Source: Bacteroidales bacterium (GTDB lineage: Bacteria; Bacteroidota; Bacteroidia; Bacteroidales; UBA4181). From it: DNA of 64,000 nucleotides. The first letter of the stretch is position 1. Every line of letters begins with the position of its first letter. A model generated the notes under the pieces. The model did no database searches. It was given only the letters and a program-made list of their open reading frames with translations, and was not told the origin of the DNA. Of this stretch, positions 1 through 7,701 are shown one piece after another. Both the position numbers and the translations under genes were made by a program. The stretch spans positions 1 through 64,000 of the forward strand of contig JAFWVY010000014.1 in assembly GCA_017523725.1 (NCBI GenBank), read 5' to 3'.

Positions 1-230
1 CAGGGAGAAATGATTACGGTTGCGGAAGCCTGCAGTGCGATTTTGTTGCCGTTGGAGAGTCCGGCGTGGCTGTACGTGACCTCGCTGCCCATCCAGTCGG
101 AGATGTGCGACTGGAACTGCCTGACGATGGCGTCCTGCGCCCGGCCGTTGCTGAGGAGCACGAAAAGCAGACTGGGCAGCGCGAGGATGCCCAGCACGAC
201 GTACGCTATTTTTTGTATATTTTTGATAAT
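1..230 (-). CDS. N-terminal fragment of a TamB-like envelope protein (partial)
   Basis: An open frame runs leftward off the window edge. It begins with a lysine-rich stretch, one hydrophobic helix (AYVVLGILALPSLLFVLLS), then a segment with the look of TamB N-termini. TamB-family proteins are anchored in the inner membrane and span the periplasm to serve outer-membrane biogenesis. As I recall, Bacteroidetes often place this gene divergently from tsaD, as here. There is no ATG in the frame before the helix: the upstream stop is at about 276-278 and the candidate starts are CTG (242) or ATT (230-228), the latter preceded by GGAGGG. A GTG inside the helix would destroy the anchor. The start is therefore uncertain and the assignment rests on about 75 residues plus context. 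Confidence 0.5.
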   Translation of the reverse strand, partial: MIKNIQKIAYVVLGILALPSLLFVLLSNGRAQDAIVRQFQSHISDWMGSEVTYSHAGLSNGNKIALQASATVIISP

Positions 231-368
231 TTTGCCCTCCAGACCCGCTGACCGGAAAACCCTGTCATGGCGGGTTCAAAACGCACAAAATAACAAAAAA
301 TACTTGAGATTCGCGTGGATATTCGCCGCCGAATGAAAAAAAACCGGCCGGCGTTCAGCGAAGAGGTT

Positions 369-1394
369 ATGGAGCAGAACTGTTGTATTTTAGGAATCGA
401 GTCCTCGTGTGACGACACCTCGGCGGCCGTGCTTCGCGACGGTGTATTGCTTTCGAACGTCATAGCCAGCCAGGAGGTGCACCGCAAGTACGGCGGCGTC
501 GTGCCGGAACTGGCGTCGCGGGCGCATCAGCAGAACATCGTACCGGTGGTCGATGCGGCCCTGCGTGAGGCAGGCATCAGCCGGAAGGATATTTCGGCCG
601 TAGCATTTACGCGCGGCCCCGGATTGATGGGCTCCCTGCTGGTCGGAACCTCCTTTGCCAAAGGCTTTGCACTGGCGACCGGCTGCCGGATGATCGACGT
701 CAACCATCTTCAGGCGCACGTCCTGGCCAATTTTGTGCACACGGCTGCCGAAGACCGGCCGTTGCCGCCGCTGCCGTTCCTCTGCCTGCTCGTGTCCGGC
801 GGCCATACCCAGATTATCGCTGTCCGGGCGCCGCTTGAGATGGAGATTCTCGGACAGACTATCGACGATGCGGCCGGCGAGGCGTTCGACAAGTGTGCCA
901 AGGTGATGGGGCTCGGCTATCCGGGCGGACCTGTCATCGACCGCTATGCGGCGTCGGGGGACATCCGGAAGTATCAGTTCTCCCGCCCGCATGTGCCGGA
1001 TCTCGACTACAGTTTCAGCGGCCTCAAGACCTCTTTCCTGTATTTCCTCCGAGATGCGATGAAGGAAGATCCCGACTTTATCGAGCCTCATCTTCCGGAC
1101 CTTTGTGCATCGCTTCAGCACACCATCGTCTCGATCTTGCTTGACAAACTCAAGCTGGCGGTGCGCCAGACCGGCATCAAGGCCGTTGCACTGGCGGGCG
1201 GCGTGGCCGCCAATTCATACTTGCGCCGGGAGACGGAAGCGCTGGGAAACCGTCTCGGCTGGCAGGTGTTTCTGCCGGCACCCCGGTACACGACTGACAA
1301 TGCCGCCATGATTGCCATGGTCGGCTACTACAAGTATCTTGCCGGCGAATTCGCGGCGCAGGACATTGCCCCGCTGGCCCGTATGGAGTTCTGA
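369..1394 (+). CDS. tsaD: tRNA N6-threonylcarbamoyladenosine transferase TsaD
   Basis: TsaD transfers the threonylcarbamoyl group from threonylcarbamoyl-AMP to A37 of ANN-decoding tRNAs, working with TsaB and TsaE in the cytoplasm. The 341-residue product has the ASKHA fold hallmarks: LGIESSCDDTSAAV at the N-terminus, the metal-binding pair H113/H117 (HLQAH), SGGHTQ, a GEAFDK segment and GGVAANSYLR near the C-terminus. The frame is open from 315, but the ATG at 369 gives the normal family N-terminus (MEQNCCILGIESS), so it is chosen. It is convergent with the rhodanese gene, 40 bases away. Length and motifs are typical; nothing suggests damage. Confidence 0.97.
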   Translation: MEQNCCILGIESSCDDTSAAVLRDGVLLSNVIASQEVHRKYGGVVPELASRAHQQNIVPVVDAALREAGISRKDISAVAFTRGPGLMGSLLVGTSFAKGFALATGCRMIDVNHLQAHVLANFVHTAAEDRPLPPLPFLCLLVSGGHTQIIAVRAPLEMEILGQTIDDAAGEAFDKCAKVMGLGYPGGPVIDRYAASGDIRKYQFSRPHVPDLDYSFSGLKTSFLYFLRDAMKEDPDFIEPHLPDLCASLQHTIVSILLDKLKLAVRQTGIKAVALAGGVAANSYLRRETEALGNRLGWQVFLPAPRYTTDNAAMIAMVGYYKYLAGEFAAQDIAPLARMEF

Positions 1395-1434
1395 AAACGG
1401 CCGTGGCGCCGACCGTTTCTGTGTGTCAGGAAGG

Positions 1435-2091
1435 TTATTCGGCCTTTCCGTCGTTGCCTTGTCCGCTGCGGCGCACCGTGGAGGTGACCCGCGGTTCTCC
1501 CTGTCCCGGTAAAGGCGCATATATCGTGATGTTTACACCTTCCCGGCAGACAAATGCATAGTTGAGTCCCGCCACTACTTGTGTGCGGACGAACAGCGGC
1601 GTATAGGGGCCGCCGGCGAGGTCTGCGGTGGCCCGGGCGAATAATTGGCGGTCTTCGCCGGTCAGCTGCCTCGGGTCGGAATATCCGCCGGCCAGCTGCA
1701 TGTTCGCTCTCTTGCCGGCCTCGGTCCATCCGGTAAAACCGGTCGAAAGGTCTGTTGCGCGATAGCCCATCGCCGTGAGGCGCGATACGGCGGTTTTGCT
1801 CCGTCGGCCGCTTCGGCAGTAAACGGCGATGAGCATGTCTTTGGGCAGCAGGGCTTCCGCGAGATCATCGAAATCGTCCCGCTGTACGTCGATGTTCAAG
1901 GCGCCGGTGATGTGGCCTTCCTCGTATTCGGCGGCCGTCCGGACATCCAGACAGAGCACGTTCTTGCCGGTGATCAGTTTCTCGAATTCGTCCACACCGA
2001 CCGATTGGCCGTCGGACGCCGTTTCGCCTGCGCATCCCAGGAAATTAAAAATAGAGGCCAGCAGACTCATGACAATCAGTTTGTATTTCAT
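1435..2091 (-). CDS. Rhodanese-domain lipoprotein with cystatin-like C-terminus
   Basis: The product has 218 residues. The ATG at 2091 gives a lipoprotein signal (MKYKLIVMSLLASIFNFLGC), while longer starts read into the promoter box at 2137-2144. A single rhodanese domain follows (about 35-130), with the LDVRTAAEYEEGHI signature and the active-site loop CRSGRRS, so the catalytic cysteine is present. Such domains move sulfane sulfur or act as redox carriers. The last 80 residues carry QVVAGLNY, which matches the QxVxG inhibitory loop of cystatins, followed by a strand-rich tail. That suggests a periplasmic or surface rhodanese fused to a cystatin-like fold. The function of the pair is unknown. 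It is separated from the next leftward gene by its own promoter. Confidence 0.85.
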   Translation of the reverse strand: MKYKLIVMSLLASIFNFLGCAGETASDGQSVGVDEFEKLITGKNVLCLDVRTAAEYEEGHITGALNIDVQRDDFDDLAEALLPKDMLIAVYCRSGRRSKTAVSRLTAMGYRATDLSTGFTGWTEAGKRANMQLAGGYSDPRQLTGEDRQLFARATADLAGGPYTPLFVRTQVVAGLNYAFVCREGVNITIYAPLPGQGEPRVTSTVRRSGQGNDGKAE

Positions 2092-2136
2092 TTCCAGATA
2101 ATTTATGTTCCGATGGGCGGCTGTATGCCACCGGTG

Positions 2137-2144
2137 CAAAGATA
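2137..2144 (-). promoter_or_regulatory. Promoter -7 box of the rhodanese gene
   Basis: Read leftward the sequence is TATCTTTG, a perfect match to the Bacteroidetes -7 consensus TAnnTTTG, 45 bases before the ATG at 2091. It lies in the 80-base gap after the esterase-Memo-AMMECR1 gene. Confidence 0.7.
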
Positions 2145-2171
2145 GCGTTTCGGACAGACAATGCAGATGCA

Positions 2172-4370
2172 TCAGGGAAAAACGACCGCCTCGTAGATGT
2201 ACAGTTCGGCGTCTTTCCAGCCATCTTTGCCGATGCCGGCTTTCTCCTCGGCGCAGTGGCTCAGCAACTCCTCCTTGGTCCAGGGAACGGTGTCGGCCAC
2301 CTGGGGCAGATACGTGCCTCGGCGGCCGTCCTTGATCATGAGGATGCCGTGCTTGCCCGGAATAAACTCATCGATGCCGTTTATGCGTTTCGGCGGCGTG
2401 AGTACGGAGATTTCGATGTCCGTGCGTTTCAGCTCCGATTTCCGGAGGGGCGGGAAGCGGCTGTCCTGGAACGCCGCCATCCGGGCCACGCGGCATACCA
2501 CGTCCCAGAGCGGCGTGTCGTCACCTATGTGGCCGACGCAGCCGCGCAGTTCACCATTCTGATACAGGGTGACGAAGGCTCCGCAGGGCGTCTGCAGCAT
2601 GTCGCTGACTTTTTCGGGGAAATACGTTTTCTGCTTGAAACCCTGTGCGATGCTTTCGCGTGCCATGGCGAGAAGTTCTTTCCGGTCGGCCGCCCGCAGA
2701 TGGAACCCGCGGTGCCGCGTCACGCCAAACGCGTGGTAGCCCACCACCTGGTCGCGGTGCGAGGCATCGGCGTCGCCCGCGTTGCGGTACAGCAGATGCT
2801 GCACTTCGCAATGATGGTCGAGCAGCATCAGCAGCAGGGTGATCGCCGCTTCGCCGCAGGCGCTGGTGCGCAGTCCGGTGATGCCGTATCCGGCGTTGGC
2901 GTGAACCGTATCAAGGAACTTCTTCCAGTTGCCGGTCTCGACTGCCGCGCCTGTCCTGGCATCGATGCGGCAGGCATCTTCGTACGAGGGATAATGCGAG
3001 AAGTCGCTGCTGATGACGAACAGGTTTTCTTCGTTGAAATAGGGTCTCAGCGTTTCGGCCATGCGCCTGATTTTACCGGTGTCGCCGGTATTTACGACAA
3101 TGGGGACGACGGGCGGCAGGTTTTCCAGGCGGACCTGCAGAAAAGGCAGCTGGACCTCGAGGCAGTGCTCAGTCTCGTGGGCCTCTTCCCGGAATGTGAA
3201 AATGCCGGTCCGGATGAGCGACCGGCAGAGGGCCGTGTCCACCGGCACGGTGCCCAACGGCGTGGCATAAGCGCTGTAGCCTGCAGCCACCGAGGCTCCG
3301 TCCAGCGCCACATGATGGCTGGGGCCGATAATGAAAATGCGCCGGTAGACCCGGTCGGCCGGCACGGTCATGAAGGCCGTGGCCGCCACCGTGCCCGAGT
3401 AGCGGTGTCCGGCATGGGGCACGATGATGGCCGCCGTGCTGTCATCGGCAGTCACGTCGCGGTGTGCGTCGAGCCAACCCTGCACCTGCTGCCTCAGCAG
3501 CGTACCGTCGGCTTCGTAAAAACGCCCGGCCTGCGCGGCCGGACGGATGATTTCCTGTGAGTCTGTATGCATGTCCTTGGGTCGAAGATTTAAATAGGCC
3601 GTCGCGTAACGTGCGCCAAGTTTCCGCTGGCCTTCGCTGTTGAAATGCAACCGGTCGCCCCGGTCTTCGAGGTCGCCGGTGGGAATGACGGCAGCGTCGG
3701 CATCTCCGGCGGCAAAGTTGCCGATGGCTGCATTGATACGCCCGAAAAGTTCCGGCGTAGTGGAGAATGCGCCGATTTCGCCCAGCAGCAGAGGCAGCCG
3801 GCTGTCGCCGGCGGTTTCCCTGAAAATGCGCATCAGCCGGGCCAGCCGTTCCGGATACAGCGGTGCAGCATTGTCCGTGGCATCCGACTCGCCCTGCAAC
3901 CAAAGCAGGGCCTTGATTTGACCGTACTGCGCAGCCAGGCGCACTTTCTCCTTGAAATTGTCGAGCAGTGGCACGTTGCGGTGGGTCTCGCCGTTCATCC
4001 ATTGGCTGATGGAACTGCCGCCGACGGCTGTCGGCACCAGCAGGATGGAGATATCCCCGGGGATGGACGCCAGCAGTGTCCGGGCGAACGACATGCCGCA
4101 GTCCAGTCCCGGCATCCGGGGTTCGTAGCGGTGGAGCGGCTCCTGAGCCCGGATGACATTTCCGGCGGTATCGAGCGAAAAGATGCGCGGCGAACTGACG
4201 GTATCGGCCGCTTCGACGGCACCCCGTCCGGCCATGTTCGACTGGCCGGCCATGACGAAGACCCATACATGGTCGCGGTCTGGCAGCTCAACAGCCCGGC
4301 TGGATGCCGCCAGAAGGCAGACTGCCATGCAGAATGCGTACAGATATTTGATTCTCAATAAGCTGCGCAT
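2172..4370 (-). CDS. Secreted SASA esterase - Memo - AMMECR1 triple fusion
   Basis: One uninterrupted 732-residue frame joins three families. After a signal peptide (about 1-26) comes a SASA/SGNH carbohydrate esterase (about 30-265) with GQSNMAG (S44 nucleophile), QGESDA and a late DxLH catalytic pair. Then comes a Memo domain (AmmeMemoRadiSam system protein B, about 272-545) with PHAGHRYSG, GPSHH, EHCLEVQLPF and SSDFSHYPSY. Last is AMMECR1 (system protein A, about 555-732) with LRGCVGHI. Memo binds a metal in a dioxygenase-like fold; AMMECR1's biochemical role is unsettled. The usual third partner, the AmrS-type radical SAM protein, is not next door. The signal peptide implies that Memo and AMMECR1 are exported here, which is odd for them. 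The gene follows the GH28 gene by 27 bases, so they are probably one operon acting on acetylated glycans. Confidence 0.9.
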   Translation of the reverse strand: MRSLLRIKYLYAFCMAVCLLAASSRAVELPDRDHVWVFVMAGQSNMAGRGAVEAADTVSSPRIFSLDTAGNVIRAQEPLHRYEPRMPGLDCGMSFARTLLASIPGDISILLVPTAVGGSSISQWMNGETHRNVPLLDNFKEKVRLAAQYGQIKALLWLQGESDATDNAAPLYPERLARLMRIFRETAGDSRLPLLLGEIGAFSTTPELFGRINAAIGNFAAGDADAAVIPTGDLEDRGDRLHFNSEGQRKLGARYATAYLNLRPKDMHTDSQEIIRPAAQAGRFYEADGTLLRQQVQGWLDAHRDVTADDSTAAIIVPHAGHRYSGTVAATAFMTVPADRVYRRIFIIGPSHHVALDGASVAAGYSAYATPLGTVPVDTALCRSLIRTGIFTFREEAHETEHCLEVQLPFLQVRLENLPPVVPIVVNTGDTGKIRRMAETLRPYFNEENLFVISSDFSHYPSYEDACRIDARTGAAVETGNWKKFLDTVHANAGYGITGLRTSACGEAAITLLLMLLDHHCEVQHLLYRNAGDADASHRDQVVGYHAFGVTRHRGFHLRAADRKELLAMARESIAQGFKQKTYFPEKVSDMLQTPCGAFVTLYQNGELRGCVGHIGDDTPLWDVVCRVARMAAFQDSRFPPLRKSELKRTDIEISVLTPPKRINGIDEFIPGKHGILMIKDGRRGTYLPQVADTVPWTKEELLSHCAEEKAGIGKDGWKDAELYIYEAVVFP

Positions 4371-4397
4371 TATAGCAGACGAGGATGATTCCCAAGA

Positions 4398-5846
4398 CTA
4401 CCGGCCGGGTGCGATGCCCGAGATGGACATGTTGCCGTCGGCGGCGTCCATCTTGTCATAGACGACATTCCGGACGGTCAGCCCTTCGACAAAGGATGTA
4501 CGGCTTTCGAACTGGGTGAGCAGTCCGACGTGGACGTCCTCGATACGGATGTCGCGGATGGGCTCCCGTTCGTCACCGCTGAGTTCGAAGATGGCTTCCG
4601 ACTGTTCCGCCTTGGCGTGACGGATGCAGATGTCGCTGATTTTCGTGACGGCCGTTTCGAAGGTCGGCACGATATCGCGCCACTGGTACATCACGTCGGT
4701 GTCGATTTCGAACACGCGCAGCATCTTGGTGGCGGAAACATTCTCGACCGTGATGTGCTCGATGACGCCGCCCCGCCGGTGGTTCGTCTTGATGTAGAAG
4801 AGCCGGTACACCTGGTCGGAGGAATGGCAGTCGTGCATGTACACGTTGCGGACGCCGCCCGACATTTCGCTTCCGATGCCCAGCAGGCAGTGTCCCTGGA
4901 TGATTTCGCAATTGCGGATGACAAGGTCCTGCGTCGGCATGGCCAGCCGCCAGCCGTCCTGGTTCCGGCCCGCCTTGAGGACTACGGCGTCGTCACCCTG
5001 GTCGAACTTGCAGCGTTCCACAATGGCATGCTGCGTCATCTCGAGGTCGATGCCGTCGTTGTTGTGTCCGTGGGCATACACATCAAGGTCATGTGCCCAG
5101 ACATCCTTGCACATGAAGAGATGAATGGTCCAGAACGGACTTTCCCGTATCTTGAAACCGTCCAGTTGGACATTGGTGCAGCGGTTGAAATGGATGAGGT
5201 GCGGCCGCATCCGGACGCCCGGTTCCTCCATGTGACGGTGGATGGCCGGCACGCCGGTGGAACACATGGCGTAGAGCTGCCGGGTGGCCTGGATATGGCT
5301 TTCCGGCCGGTCGAACCAGGTGCGCCAGAAATCCATCTTCGGCGCCAGTCTGCCCGGACCGCTGATGGCAATGTTTTCACATTCGAAGGCGTAGAGCAGC
5401 GGTGAGATATTCATGCACTCGGCGCCTTCCCAGGAGACCTGGACGGCCGGGTAATAAAGTTCGAGACTGTCCTCGAAGACGATGACGGCGTTTTCGCTGA
5501 GGTACAGGTTGCAGTTGCTCTTGAAATGGATGGGGCCGGTGAGCCATTCGCCGGCCGGCACCACCACGCGGCCGCCGCCGGCTGCGTTGCAGGCCGCCAT
5601 GGCTTTGGCGAACGCCGCACTGTTGGCTGCGATGTCACCGGTTCGTGCACCATACTTCGTGATGGGGAAATCCCGCTCAGGGAAGACGAACATTTGCAGC
5701 GGCGCGAAGGCATAGGGAGATTCCGGCGCTTCGACTGTGACGTACTGCGGTGCCGTGGCGGCAGTTTTCGGCGAGGACTTGCAGCCGGTGAAACAGAATG
5801 CAGCAGCTATTGCTATGATTCTTAGTGTGTTAAATGTGTTCTTCAT
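4398..5846 (-). CDS. GH28 polygalacturonase-like lipoprotein
   Basis: The product is a 482-residue right-handed beta-helix glycoside hydrolase. The lipobox FTGC (C22) gives a membrane-anchored lipoprotein. The GH28 motifs are in order: NDG at 263-265, QGDD with D285/D286, GHC at 318-320 in place of the usual GHG, and a late YIKTN segment that could be the RIK equivalent. GH28 enzymes hydrolyse galacturonan or rhamnogalacturonan by inversion, using the aspartates listed. The change in the GHG motif leaves the substrate open; exo-acting rhamnogalacturonan or xylogalacturonan activity is possible. It is first in a leftward operon with the esterase fusion, which fits removal of acetyl groups from pectin. 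Confidence 0.92.
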   Translation of the reverse strand: MKNTFNTLRIIAIAAAFCFTGCKSSPKTAATAPQYVTVEAPESPYAFAPLQMFVFPERDFPITKYGARTGDIAANSAAFAKAMAACNAAGGGRVVVPAGEWLTGPIHFKSNCNLYLSENAVIVFEDSLELYYPAVQVSWEGAECMNISPLLYAFECENIAISGPGRLAPKMDFWRTWFDRPESHIQATRQLYAMCSTGVPAIHRHMEEPGVRMRPHLIHFNRCTNVQLDGFKIRESPFWTIHLFMCKDVWAHDLDVYAHGHNNDGIDLEMTQHAIVERCKFDQGDDAVVLKAGRNQDGWRLAMPTQDLVIRNCEIIQGHCLLGIGSEMSGGVRNVYMHDCHSSDQVYRLFYIKTNHRRGGVIEHITVENVSATKMLRVFEIDTDVMYQWRDIVPTFETAVTKISDICIRHAKAEQSEAIFELSGDEREPIRDIRIEDVHVGLLTQFESRTSFVEGLTVRNVVYDKMDAADGNMSISGIAPGR

Positions 5847-5895
5847 GTGCGTAATGCTATAGGTCCGATGGTTTTATCGGTGGTGTTCAAGTATG

Positions 5896-5903
5896 CGAAG
5901 ATA
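5896..5903 (-). promoter_or_regulatory. Promoter -7 box of the GH28 operon
   Basis: The box reads TATCTTCG leftward, one base from TAnnTTTG, 49 bases before the GH28 ATG and in the only gap between pgeF and GH28. Confidence 0.5.
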
Positions 5904-5975
5904 GCTATTTTTTACGAACGCCACACCCTTCGGTGCGGCAGAAGACATGGGCGACACTCCGGTTGTCAGCCGCCG

Positions 5976-6677
5976 TCAGTCGAGCCGGATGACGTTGATG
6001 ATGCGGCCGCAGGAGGCACCTTCCCGGCGGGCGGAAAAGAAAAGGTCGTTGCGCTGGTAAGTGTCGATGCCCGATATCAGGATCTGTTCGTCCGGTACGC
6101 CTGCGGTGCGGAGAAGCCAGGCGTTGGCTGCCCACAGGTCGATGTGGAGGCCGCCCTTCATCGTGCCCGGCACACGCAGGCCGTCATCGCGCAGCAGCAT
6201 GTCCATCGGAAAACCGGCTGCCTGGAAGGCCTCGGCGACTTCGGGTCCGACCTGGAAACTGTCAGGGCCGATGCCGGGCCCGATGACCGCCCGGATATCG
6301 CCTGCCGCCGTGCCGGCATGTGCTTTCATGACGCGCAGGGCTTTGGACACAATTTTGAGCACCGTGCCTTTCCATCCGGCATGGACGGCTGCGACGGCGC
6401 GTCCGACCGGGTCGTACATCAGTACCGGAATACAGTCGGCGGTCCGGGCCGCCACGGCGAGCCCCGGCAGGGTCGTGACGATGGCGTCTGTACCCTGGAG
6501 GTCGTCGCGGGTGACCGCCGGTGACGTCACGACGGCCACATGGTCGCTGTGCACCTGGTGCGCCTGCAGCACCGGAAACGGCAGCGCGGCTTCGCGGAGC
6601 GGGGAGAAGGCCGTGACCCCTGCCCCCATGTCGTAGCGCAGCAACCCGTCAGGGCCGCTCGGCAGATGCTGTTGCAT
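5976..6677 (-). CDS. pgeF: Peptidoglycan editing factor PgeF (laccase-domain protein)
   Basis: The 233-residue YfiH/DUF152-family protein has the family metal-site motifs: HQVHSD, RTADCIPVLMYDP, AAVHAGWKGT and a late SGIDTY. PgeF removes wrongly incorporated amino acids from UDP-MurNAc peptides so that peptidoglycan keeps its normal composition; older annotations call the family polyphenol oxidase. It is transcribed alone from a clear -7 box 27 bases upstream. The length is slightly short for the family (about 240-260 residues) but all motifs are present. Confidence 0.93.
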   Translation of the reverse strand: MQQHLPSGPDGLLRYDMGAGVTAFSPLREAALPFPVLQAHQVHSDHVAVVTSPAVTRDDLQGTDAIVTTLPGLAVAARTADCIPVLMYDPVGRAVAAVHAGWKGTVLKIVSKALRVMKAHAGTAAGDIRAVIGPGIGPDSFQVGPEVAEAFQAAGFPMDMLLRDDGLRVPGTMKGGLHIDLWAANAWLLRTAGVPDEQILISGIDTYQRNDLFFSARREGASCGRIINVIRLD

Positions 6678-6703
6678 GGGTATCGTTTAAAGAAATATCA
6701 AGG

Positions 6704-6711
6704 CAAAGATA
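6704..6711 (-). promoter_or_regulatory. Promoter -7 box of pgeF
   Basis: Reading leftward it is TATCTTTG, a perfect TAnnTTTG match, 26 bases before the pgeF ATG. Confidence 0.7.
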
Positions 6712-6764
6712 CGGAACTGTGCTGATTTTTGCCGGCCGCTGCATCGTCCTGCGGATGAAATCGT

Positions 6765-6772
6765 TAATTTTG
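6765..6772 (+). promoter_or_regulatory. Promoter -7 box of the metallo-hydrolase gene at 6797
   Basis: TAATTTTG matches TAnnTTTG and lies 24 bases before the ATG at 6797. Its position rules against the earlier in-frame ATGs at 6719-6755 as the main start. Confidence 0.5.
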
Positions 6773-6796
6773 TTTTTCATACCCTGTATTCCTGCC

Positions 6797-7603
6797 ATGA
6801 AAATCGTCTCGCTTTCTGACAACATCCCCCGTGGCGCGTGTGCTTCTGAACACGGTCTCAGCCTTTATCTGGAGACGGATGCCGGTATCCGGGTGCTGTT
6901 CGACATGGGACAGGGCGATGTGTTCGCCCGCAATGCGGAACGGCTCGGTATCGACTTGTCTCAGGTGGATGTCGCGGTTGTCTCGCACGGACATTACGAC
7001 CACGGCGGCGGACTTGCCACGTTTCTGCGCCTCAATGACAGGGCACCGGTCTATGTCACCGCCCGTGCTTTCGAACCGCATTATTCCGTCCGTCCCGCCG
7101 GGACGGCCTTTATCGGGCTGGATGCCTCGCTGGCAGCTCATCCGCAGCTGGTGCACAACGGTCTGCTCTGCAGTCCGGCGCCGGGTTTGACGCTGTTCTC
7201 CGGGGTGACCGGCGATTTCCCCCAGCCGGCCGGCACAGCACGGCTGTTGGGGCCGGATGCGCGGCAGCAGGACGACTTCGCCCATGAACAGAGTCTGCTG
7301 ATAGAGGAGGAAGGACATACTGTGCTGATCGGCGGCTGTGCCCATGCGGGGCTGGTGAACATGATGCAACGGGCGGAGCAATTGTCCGGACACAGCCTGA
7401 CGCATGTCTTTTCGGGCATGCACCTCATGATGGAACCACAGTCTCCGGCCTATCTGCGGCAATTGGCCGCCGCTCTGCTCCGGCGGGAAGGCTGTCTTTT
7501 TTACACCATGCACTGCACCGGCGCCGAGGCCTTCGGCCACATGGCATCCCTCATGCCGGGCCGCCTGCATTATCTTGCAGTTGGGGGAAAAATCGAAATC
7601 TGA
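6797..7603 (+). CDS. Metallo-beta-lactamase-fold hydrolase, dihydropterin/methanopterin-synthase-like subgroup
   Basis: The 268-residue protein begins MKIVSLSDN, the normal start for this subgroup. The zinc motif SHGHYDHGG (HxHxDH) is near residue 72, GGCAHAG near 178 and FSGMHLM near 208; together these fit the family named for 7,8-dihydropterin-6-methyl-4-(beta-D-ribofuranosyl)aminobenzene-5'-phosphate synthase. Members in bacteria without methanopterin have mostly unknown substrates, so only a hydrolase fold can be claimed. The frame is also open from 6719 and 6755, but those starts lie in or before the promoter box. The 12 bases after it lead into an inverted repeat. Confidence 0.9.
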   Translation: MKIVSLSDNIPRGACASEHGLSLYLETDAGIRVLFDMGQGDVFARNAERLGIDLSQVDVAVVSHGHYDHGGGLATFLRLNDRAPVYVTARAFEPHYSVRPAGTAFIGLDASLAAHPQLVHNGLLCSPAPGLTLFSGVTGDFPQPAGTARLLGPDARQQDDFAHEQSLLIEEEGHTVLIGGCAHAGLVNMMQRAEQLSGHSLTHVFSGMHLMMEPQSPAYLRQLAAALLRREGCLFYTMHCTGAEAFGHMASLMPGRLHYLAVGGKIEI

Positions 7604-7606
7604 AAC

Positions 7607-7644
7607 CGAAGATAGTGGATTCTGCTAAAAAAAGACTATCTTCG
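7607..7644. repeat. Perfect 10-bp inverted repeat with a promoter-like right arm
   Basis: The arms CGAAGATAGT (7607-7616) and ACTATCTTCG (7635-7644) are exact reverse complements around an 18-base loop rich in A. The right arm contains TATCTTCG, a near-match to the -7 box for the rightward lipoprotein operon. It could be a terminator for the gene ending at 7603, an operator, or both. The ATG at 7615 lies inside it and is not a credible start. Confidence 0.5.
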
Positions 7645-7701
7645 TCCCGTTCCGCTGCACGGCTGTCTGTCGACGGTCCGGCGCAGGGATTTCAGCATAC
7701 A

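Noticed and set aside
7615..7701. ATG at 7615 as start of the lipoprotein gene
   Set aside because: It lies inside the inverted repeat and before the probable transcription start; the GTG at 7702 gives a correct lipoprotein signal.
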